The notes beneath the pieces were generated by a model. The model made no database searches. It was not told the origin of the DNA and was given only the letters and a program-made list of their open reading frames with translations. A stretch of 6,953 bases of DNA from Fidelibacterota bacterium (GTDB lineage: Bacteria > Marinisomatota > Marinisomatia > Marinisomatales > UBA1611), in assembly GCA_002718285.1 (NCBI GenBank), contig PBAR01000009.1:65211-72163 (forward strand). The letters are read 5' to 3'. Shown here in pieces: positions 1 through 5,909 of the stretch. How positions within the stretch are numbered: position 1 is the first letter of the stretch; each line of letters starts with the position of its first letter. The translations under genes and the position numbers were made by a program.

Positions 1-1596
1 AGAAAAAAAAAATTTGATTATATTTTTACTTTTGGAACTTCGCCATTAACGGTAGCATTTACTTCGTTATTTTTATCTAAATTTTGTAAATCAAAAACAT
101 GTTTGTGGGTTTTAGATTTATGGCCTGAAATTATATTTGAACTAGGAGTTCTAAAAGGCAAAATTTTAGAAAGAATTCTATCAAAAATTATTAAATTTAT
201 TTTAAATAAAACAGATATTATTTTTGCTCAATCAGAAAGTTATGTAAAACTTATTAAAGAAAAGGTTACTGATAAATATAAGGTTCATTATTTTCCATCA
301 TGGCCAGAAATAATTAATGAAAATTCACATAAAAATATAAGTGAATTAAATTTTGAAGAAGATAAACTAAAAATTTTTTTTACAGGGAGTATAGGAGATG
401 CACAAAATTACAGAACAATAGCAGAAGTAATTTTTCAAACTAAAAATTTAAATATATCATGGTATATAATTGGAGGGGGAAGAAGATTTAAAGAATTAAT
501 AAAACTAAAAAAAATACAAGAATTAGAAAATTTAAAACTTATTGATTTCTTGCCACCTAATGAAATTGTATACTATCAAAAAAAAGCTGATGTTTTATTT
601 TTATCTTTAAAAAAAGGAAAGATATTATCATCAACAATACCTGGAAAATTTTCTACATATTTGAAATATAATAAACCTATTCTCGGATTGATTTCAGGGG
701 AAGTAAATAATCTGATTAATAATTATAATGTAGGTTATGCAGTTGACCCAGATGATATAGGTGCTTTAGTTATAAAAATCAAAGAACTAATTAATCTTAA
801 ATTAAGAGGTGAAATTAATGATAAATTTAAAAATTTTGATATTCTTTTAAATAAATTTGACTTTAAAAGAAATTTAGACAATTTTAATTCAATACTTTTA
901 AATAACGTTTTTGTTAAAGAAACATTTAATACAATCAGATTGGTGAAAAACATAAATAACGATTTTTTTTCAAAAAATTTTATTCTCTCAGGTCTTAATT
1001 TATCCTTTTTGGGTCATTACATATCTAAAGAAGTCAGAATTATAAAAAATTTATATCATTGGCCTGATGGATTATTTAAATTTATACTTTTTAAAAAAGA
1101 ACATATAAAAATACCCGGTAGAGAATTTGTAAATAATTTAAATATTCCAAAAGAGATAAAAAATTTACATGTATTAGGCGAACTTTCAACCAAATCAAAA
1201 GATTATCTTAGTAAGAAATTTGGCAAACCTATTATCCATACTCCTTTGCCTTTCGGAAATATTGATGAGATAAAGAGTAAAATTCCATTTATAGGGGAAA
1301 ATGATATATGTTTTTTAACTTTGCCAACGCCAAAACAAGAGCAAATTGCAGAACATATATCAAAAAAACAAGTAAAATATAAAATATTTTGCATAGGAGG
1401 GGCAATAAATATGATCACAGGAGAGGAACCTGCTTGTCCAAAAATTCTTGAAAGTTATGGTCTAGAAACAATATGGAGATTAAGAACAGATACTAAAAGA
1501 CGAACAAAAAGATTATTAAAGACACTTATATATTTTATTTATGGAATTGCCATAGGAAGATTTAAAAATTTAAAAGGTGAATCTTTAGAAAAATAA
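1..1596 (+). CDS. Bifunctional glycosyltransferase: GT4 (WcaI/WbuB-like) fused to WecG/TagA/CpsF (GT26) domain; 5'-partial
   Basis: Cytoplasmic enzyme predicted to add sugars to a lipid-linked surface-polysaccharide intermediate. Frame 1 is open from the left edge. The 34 codons before the TTG at 103 read as family sequence (FTFGTSPLTVAF, then the VLDLWPE motif), so 103 is an internal Leu and the true start is off-window. Counting visible residues, the GT4 C-terminal half has TGSIGDAQNY (128-137), IGGG (157-160), STIPGKFSTYL (211-221) and GE (233-234) then VDPDD, the pattern of WcaI/WbuB-type GT4 enzymes. A linker (about 300-325) leads to a GT26 domain (about 326-514): WPDG (354-357, with the Asp of the usual DADG motif), PGRE, PTPKQE (442-447), CIGGAI and GLETIWRL (487-494), followed by Lys/Arg. 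It ends TAA, 21 nt before the next ATG. Family assignments are firm; donor and acceptor sugars are unknown. Each domain probably makes its own transfer. Confidence 0.9.
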   Translation, partial: RKKKFDYIFTFGTSPLTVAFTSLFLSKFCKSKTCLWVLDLWPEIIFELGVLKGKILERILSKIIKFILNKTDIIFAQSESYVKLIKEKVTDKYKVHYFPSWPEIINENSHKNISELNFEEDKLKIFFTGSIGDAQNYRTIAEVIFQTKNLNISWYIIGGGRRFKELIKLKKIQELENLKLIDFLPPNEIVYYQKKADVLFLSLKKGKILSSTIPGKFSTYLKYNKPILGLISGEVNNLINNYNVGYAVDPDDIGALVIKIKELINLKLRGEINDKFKNFDILLNKFDFKRNLDNFNSILLNNVFVKETFNTIRLVKNINNDFFSKNFILSGLNLSFLGHYISKEVRIIKNLYHWPDGLFKFILFKKEHIKIPGREFVNNLNIPKEIKNLHVLGELSTKSKDYLSKKFGKPIIHTPLPFGNIDEIKSKIPFIGENDICFLTLPTPKQEQIAEHISKKQVKYKIFCIGGAINMITGEEPACPKILESYGLETIWRLRTDTKRRTKRLLKTLIYFIYGIAIGRFKNLKGESLEK

Positions 1597-1620
1597 ATAA
1601 AAAACTTTGTTTTATCTATG

Positions 1621-1630
1621 AAAAAAAAAA
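1621..1630 (+). other. A10 homopolymer that separates ATG 1618 from its coding frame
   Basis: Ten consecutive A directly follow ATG 1618. Read without slippage, that ATG gives a 22-residue peptide (MKKKIVCLGIGYFRYKWRRS and on) stopping at TAG 1684-1686. With nine A, or with twelve, it would read MKKK(K)LFVWASD and join the glycosyltransferase frame. The tract may therefore be a sequencing or assembly indel, a phase-variable tract, or a site of transcriptional slippage. The sequence alone cannot separate these. Confidence 0.65.
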
Positions 1631-2662
1631 TTGTTTGTTTGGGCATCGGATATTTCCGATATAAGTGGAGAAGGAGTTTTATGTAGGAGTTTTTTATATA
1701 GTTTTAAAGATTTATATAAACAAATAATCACAATTAAAACGTTTGAAAATTTTTTAAACTTAAAATTAAAAAACTTAAAAAAAACTAAAAAAGTTTTTTT
1801 TAAAAATTCAATATATCACAAATATATTGGTCCTTTTTTTGGAGTTTTTTATTCTTGGAAATATTATCTTAATGACTACAAGGTTTTATATGTAAATTAT
1901 TTACCATTATGGAATTTTTTAATATTTCTATTATTGCCTCCAAAAACTTCTTTAGGTCCAATTACCGGAGCAAATTATTTTGGAAAAATTAATGGATTAA
2001 GTCAATTTATTAGGGTTTATATATTTCCTATATTGTTTTTTATAAGTTCAATTATTATTAGACTAAGATATAAAAAAATAATATTTTCCACAAGTTTGCT
2101 TAAAAAATATTTTCCGGATAAGAAAAATATTTTTTTTAATTTTGTTTTAACTTTAATTAAACAAAATCATTATCAAAATAGAAGAAAAAAGTATGATGTT
2201 ATCTATTATTATAGAAAACATCCTACAAAAAATAATTTAAAATTATTAAACATTCTTCAAATATTAAAAAATAAAAATTATAAAATATGTATAGTTGGAG
2301 ATAAAATAAAAAATTATAATTTTATTGAAAAAGGTTATGTGACTAAACAAAATATAATAAAATTGATAAATCAATCAAATATAGCCATAGGTTCCTCAGA
2401 AAATTTATATAATTTATTTGTTATTGAAGCAATAAATAGTGGTTTACATGTAATTTATGATAGAAAATTAACTAATTATAAATCTAATCTTAAATTAAAG
2501 CAGATGATATCTTTAAACTTTAATTCTAAAAAAGATTCAATTAAAAAAATTGAAAATATCTTAAAAAAAAAGAACAAAATAAAGTTAAAAGATTTCGACA
2601 AAAAATTCTTAGAAAAATTACAAAATAAGTTTTCTAAATTTTTAAAGGATTATTTAATTTAA
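1631..2662 (+). CDS. Glycosyltransferase (GT-B fold, GT4-like), start disturbed by poly(A) tract
   Basis: Probable cytoplasmic, membrane-associated glycosyltransferase of the polysaccharide pathway; substrate unknown. The N-terminus reads FVWASDISDISGEG, the nucleotide-sugar transferase opening with the Gly-Glu-Gly loop (residues 13-15 counted from TTG 1631). It continues with LGPITG (108-113), a hydrophobic stretch at 126-145 suited to membrane attachment, YRKHPTKN (194-201) opening the C-terminal domain, IVGD (221-224), and GSSENLYNLFVIEAINSG (254-271), whose two Glu (257, 266) match the acidic donor-binding motif of GT4 enzymes. The 343-residue length is normal and the C-terminus is Lys-rich. 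The only in-frame start is TTG 1631, because TGA (1619-1621) lies in frame just upstream. ATG 1618 would give a natural MKKK-LFVWASD start but is one base out of frame across A10. No Shine-Dalgarno site is visible. It is probably cotranscribed with the preceding gene. Its 3' end overlaps the convergent gene by 29 bp. Confidence 0.82.
   Translation: MFVWASDISDISGEGVLCRSFLYSFKDLYKQIITIKTFENFLNLKLKNLKKTKKVFFKNSIYHKYIGPFFGVFYSWKYYLNDYKVLYVNYLPLWNFLIFLLLPPKTSLGPITGANYFGKINGLSQFIRVYIFPILFFISSIIIRLRYKKIIFSTSLLKKYFPDKKNIFFNFVLTLIKQNHYQNRRKKYDVIYYYRKHPTKNNLKLLNILQILKNKNYKICIVGDKIKNYNFIEKGYVTKQNIIKLINQSNIAIGSSENLYNLFVIEAINSGLHVIYDRKLTNYKSNLKLKQMISLNFNSKKDSIKKIENILKKKNKIKLKDFDKKFLEKLQNKFSKFLKDYLI
1645..1660 (+). 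repeat. Short perfect inverted repeat (6-bp stem, 4-nt loop) downstream of the A10 tract
   Basis: ATCGGA (1645-1650) and TCCGAT (1655-1660) are exact reverse complements around TATT. The element begins 15 nt after the A10 run and lies inside the codons for the Ser-Asp-Ile repeat of the glycosyltransferase N-terminus. That duplicated peptide may be the whole reason for the symmetry. It could form a small hairpin in the mRNA; no function is shown. Confidence 0.45.
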
Positions 2663-4247
2663 TTTTTTTTTTATTTGAAAATATAATAAAAATTAATAGA
2701 GAATTAAAAAAAATTACAGCATCAATACTGAATACTGCAAATGAGTTTTCAATTAAAGATCTTACTATAAAAAATATTAAAAATATGCTACTAGTTAGCA
2801 AATAAATATTTTTACTTTCATATAAGTTATTTTTTTTAAAAAATAGATATGATATTTTAAGTCCAACTAAGATAATAGCGAGTATAATACATAAAAATCC
2901 AAAATATCCTGCACATATAAAAGCGTATACATATAGGTTAGATGCATTACTCGATAATAAAAATTTACCGGTCTTTTTTTGAAGTAATTTTCTATCCGCT
3001 TGTGGACCATAGCCAAATATTTTTTTAAAATTATAATTTTTAAAAATTTGTTTCCAAATTTCAATTCTTCCCGAAGTATAATCCGCATTTGGGTTATGAT
3101 TTGGTTCAAAAAATCTGGAAGTGTTTTCAGGTACTATATTTTTATTTTCAATAGTTAACGTGTTTTTGTTATTATTTTTTTTTTTAATAATTTTATTAAT
3201 GTTTCTATTTACCACTTCATCATTTTCTAAACCAAGGGCTTTAGTGACATATGAACTTATTCTTGCAAAAGAGTGTAAATTTTTTGTACATATTTTATTA
3301 TTGTTAGAATTTGAATTTTCAATTAAACAATTTTTGTAAAATAATAATATATTTCTTTCAATTTTATATTTAGAAATTATTTCCAATGCATAAAAAGGTA
3401 TAATTGTAATAGCCAACAAGAGAAATATTTTTTTAATAAAAGACAATTTGTAATTAAAAAAAATTAGAATTAAAATTGATGATCCAAGGCAAATCAAAGT
3501 TCCTCTAGATTGCATAGCCCAAATTATAGATATTATTATTAATATTAAAAAAAATAACATTATTTTAAAAAATTTATTTTTATTAAATAAAAATATACTA
3601 AATAAAATTATGCACATAAGAGCTATCATTCTGGACATTCCTGTTACTCTAGGAAATGGATTGTAAAAAAATTCATTTGTTATTGGATGAATAGCATACA
3701 TCCATTTAGATAATATAAATTGAGCATTAAAAAAATATGCATCAACAGAGGCAATTATATAATATGTAGATAATGCAAATATAAAAAATAATGAAATAGA
3801 AGAAATAAATATAATATAAAAATTTTTATTTTTTTCTATTGTTAGTCTTAATAGTATTAAAATTAAAAGCGTATAAGCAAATATTAAATAGTTATTTTCT
3901 AGATATTGGTAATTTGATATTTCTAAAACTCCCCCAAATATTTGGAATATAGCATAAAAAAGAAAAAAAAGTAAAATTGTCACAGGATAATTTAAATATT
4001 TTCTTTTTTTCTTTTTTTTAAAAAAAATTTTTATAAATAATAAAGTTGCTGGTAAAAAAAGAAATATAGGGATTATGGATCTAATTCCATTAATAAACCC
4101 AAGCCCTTCAGTATATATTTGACTTGGTTTAGCATTAATAGAAAGCCACAAAAATATCCAACAAATAGAGAAAAAAATAAGTTCGAAATTTACAATTTTT
4201 GGAATTTTTTTTTTGTAATATTGGCTTATTTTTAAATCAAATTTCAT
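2634..4247 (-). CDS. O-antigen ligase/polymerase-like membrane protein (Wzy_C superfamily)
   Basis: Inner-membrane protein predicted to polymerise or transfer lipid-linked polysaccharide on the periplasmic side. Of 537 residues, hydrophobic segments lie near 21-37, 57-75, 89-106, 119-135, 143-165, 206-221, 228-244, 250-265, 272-290, 436-469, 481-496 and 504-524. Superfamily marks are MQSRGT (245-250), SGRIEIW (392-398) and GYGPQADR (412-419), followed by SNASNLYVYAFICAGYFG (433-450), which sits where relatives usually carry a His-containing THPHN-like motif. A long external loop (about 291-433) contains an Asn/Lys-rich low-complexity stretch (305-371) and two Cys (307, 320). ATG 4247 is the only sensible start: an in-frame stop lies 37 nt upstream (4284-4286) with no other ATG, GTG or TTG between. 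No Shine-Dalgarno site is visible. It is the only minus-strand gene here, divergent from the second ligase-like gene. Whether it acts as Wzy polymerase or WaaL-type ligase cannot be told from sequence. Confidence 0.85.
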   Translation of the reverse strand: MKFDLKISQYYKKKIPKIVNFELIFFSICWIFLWLSINAKPSQIYTEGLGFINGIRSIIPIFLFLPATLLFIKIFFKKKKKRKYLNYPVTILLFFLFYAIFQIFGGVLEISNYQYLENNYLIFAYTLLILILLRLTIEKNKNFYIIFISSISLFFIFALSTYYIIASVDAYFFNAQFILSKWMYAIHPITNEFFYNPFPRVTGMSRMIALMCIILFSIFLFNKNKFFKIMLFFLILIIISIIWAMQSRGTLICLGSSILILIFFNYKLSFIKKIFLLLAITIIPFYALEIISKYKIERNILLFYKNCLIENSNSNNNKICTKNLHSFARISSYVTKALGLENDEVVNRNINKIIKKKNNNKNTLTIENKNIVPENTSRFFEPNHNPNADYTSGRIEIWKQIFKNYNFKKIFGYGPQADRKLLQKKTGKFLLSSNASNLYVYAFICAGYFGFLCIILAIILVGLKISYLFFKKNNLYESKNIYLLTSSIFLIFFIVRSLIENSFAVFSIDAVIFFNSLLIFIIFSNKKKIKLNNPLKI

Positions 4248-4337
4248 TATGATTAATATTATTGCATATTTTGCTATGACTATTTAGTATATTTCTAAGT
4301 AAAATCTACAATTAAAAATATTATTTAACAATTATTT
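4248..4337. promoter_or_regulatory. Divergent intergenic region with candidate promoters
   Basis: This 90-bp gap is the only place where two transcription units start back to back, so promoters for both are expected. On the plus strand, ATGACT (4276-4281), an 18-bp spacer and TAAAAT (4300-4305) resemble -35/-10 boxes and would give a leader of about 25 nt to ATG 4338. An alternative is TTGCAT (4262-4267), 17 bp, TAGTAT (4285-4290). On the minus strand, TATACT (complement of 4286-4291) is a good -10 for ATG 4247, but no convincing -35 is present. In such AT-rich DNA these matches are weak evidence. I see no clear operator palindrome or terminator. Confidence 0.35.
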
Positions 4338-5909
4338 ATGAATAAATTAAGCTTGTTCAGATCGAATCCTGCAAGTTTAAATTTATTTTCATTTTTGGTT
4401 TTTGCAACTCCCTTAAGTTTGGTTTTTGGAACATTTATTACTGAACTTTTACTATTTATTTTAATTTTCTATATTTTATTTAATAGAAAAAAAAATTTAT
4501 ACTTTTTAAAAGATTATAAAAAATCTATATTTATATTTTTTATCTTTTATTTTGTTATTATAATTTCAAGCTTTTTTTCCTTAGATCAATCAACATCTTT
4601 ATTAAAATCAATTTCATATATTAGATTTTTTTTCTTATCTATAATTATTTATTTATTTTTTGAAGATAAAAAGAATTTTAATAGTTCAGTTATATTTTTT
4701 ACAATTTTTTTTTCAATTTTATTTTTTGACTCTTTATTTCAATTCTTTTATGGCAAAAATATTATTGGTTATAAATACACTCTTAGTAGAGTTACATCTT
4801 TTTTTAATGATGAACATGTTTTAGGTAGTTATATTTCAAGATTTTATCCAGTTATTTTGTCTTTAATTTTCTTTTCAAAAATAAATTATAAAAAACAATT
4901 AGTAATTTATATTTCTATTATTTCCTTAATAATGATTTATCTCAGTTCAGAGAGAACTGCTTTTATTTTATTTATTATATCATCATTTTTTTTCATTTTT
5001 TTAAAAAATTATAGGGATTATTTAGCTTTCCTTTTAATATTTGTATTTACCTTATTTATTTTTAAAGGAGAAAGTTATGATAGATTAGTAAAACATACCT
5101 TAGAACAAATTTATAATAAAAAAGAAAATAAAATTAATCTTTTTAGTGAAAGACATGAAAATCATATAAAAGTAGCTTGGAAAATTTTTTTAGATCACAA
5201 GTTATTTGGTTCAGGAATAAAAACTTTTAGAAAAATTTGTAGTGATAAAAAATATTCCGATGAATTAATAAATTATTATTTTCATTCAAGTCGTAAAATT
5301 TATGCGCCTGTAAATGGAGAGGGTTTAGTGCTTCATGATCCTCAAACTTTAAATAATTATATTTTTATATTTAAAAATGAAATTCCACCAAAAATTAAAT
5401 TTAAAATATCACAAAATAAAATAAAAAAAAATCCAACATTCATAATGACAACTGAGCAACGTATAAATTATAGTAAAGTAAAAAATTATGTTCAAGATTA
5501 TAATTTACCAAAAAATTTGCCGAAAAAGTTTGTTTCTTTTGAAGTTAAACATCTTAATACGTTTAGGATAATAAAAGGTGACATTTTATTTAGAGTACCC
5601 GATGACCAATTTATTGATGGCTGCAATACTCATCCACATCATACATTTATTCAACTGTTAACCGAAACTGGAATATTTTCTTTTTTTATAGTTTTATCCA
5701 TTTTTACTGTAGTTTGTTATAATTTAATAAAAAATTTACTAAAATCTATAAGAACTAAAAATGAATATTATTATGGAATGATGATGTTGAATGTAAGTTT
5801 TTTTATTAATTTATTTCCATTTGTTCCATCTGGAAGTTTTTATAATAATTTCTTATCTTTTATATATTTCTTTCCAATAGGAATTTATTATTCAATGTTA
5901 AAAAAATGA
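4338..5909 (+). CDS. O-antigen ligase-like membrane protein (WaaL/Wzy_C superfamily) with enlarged periplasmic loop
   Basis: Inner-membrane protein predicted to join or polymerise undecaprenyl-linked glycan at the periplasmic face. Of 523 residues, hydrophobic segments are at about 13-48, 63-80, 93-108, 116-137, 163-180, 187-202, 206-223, 228-242, 443-465, 480-495 and 500-518. Family marks are LSSERTAF (202-209), SERHENHIKVAW (270-281), FGSGIKTFR (290-298) and CNTHPHHTFIQLLTETG (429-445), the His-containing motif typical of WaaL-type ligases. Cys301 and Cys429 bracket the loop and could form a disulfide. The stretch between them is 127 residues, which I judge much longer than usual, and has beta-like segments (340-348, 398-404, 407-420). 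Start ATG 4338 is preceded by an in-frame TAA at 4326-4328. No Shine-Dalgarno site is visible. Its TGA overlaps the next ATG (ATGA), so the two are probably translationally coupled. It is more likely the ligase than the minus-strand paralogue because it keeps the His motif. Confidence 0.88.
   Translation: MNKLSLFRSNPASLNLFSFLVFATPLSLVFGTFITELLLFILIFYILFNRKKNLYFLKDYKKSIFIFFIFYFVIIISSFFSLDQSTSLLKSISYIRFFFLSIIIYLFFEDKKNFNSSVIFFTIFFSILFFDSLFQFFYGKNIIGYKYTLSRVTSFFNDEHVLGSYISRFYPVILSLIFFSKINYKKQLVIYISIISLIMIYLSSERTAFILFIISSFFFIFLKNYRDYLAFLLIFVFTLFIFKGESYDRLVKHTLEQIYNKKENKINLFSERHENHIKVAWKIFLDHKLFGSGIKTFRKICSDKKYSDELINYYFHSSRKIYAPVNGEGLVLHDPQTLNNYIFIFKNEIPPKIKFKISQNKIKKNPTFIMTTEQRINYSKVKNYVQDYNLPKNLPKKFVSFEVKHLNTFRIIKGDILFRVPDDQFIDGCNTHPHHTFIQLLTETGIFSFFIVLSIFTVVCYNLIKNLLKSIRTKNEYYYGMMMLNVSFFINLFPFVPSGSFYNNFLSFIYFFPIGIYYSMLKK

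Noticed and set aside
103..105. TTG at 103 as the start of the first glycosyltransferase
   Set aside because: The same frame is open to position 1 and the upstream codons encode recognisable GT4 sequence (FTFGTSPLTVAF), so this TTG is an internal Leu.
735..953. Minus-strand open frame antisense to the GT4 domain
   Set aside because: It lies wholly inside a well-supported gene, is low-complexity (Leu/Ser/Phe-rich) and shows no family motif.
1203..1418. Minus-strand open frame antisense to the GT26 domain
   Set aside because: It is opposite conserved GT26 motifs (PKQE, IGGA) and has no start signal or motif of its own.
2655..2690. Possible rho-independent terminator at the T-rich stretch after the second glycosyltransferase
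   Set aside because: There is a T10 run but no GC-bearing stem before it, and the DNA is coding on the other strand.
2867..3339. Open frames on either strand inside the minus-strand Wzy_C gene (2867-3109 -, 3121-3339 +)
   Set aside because: They are reading-frame shadows of the SGR/GYGP motif region and the Asn/Lys-rich loop; their composition follows from the AT-rich main frame.
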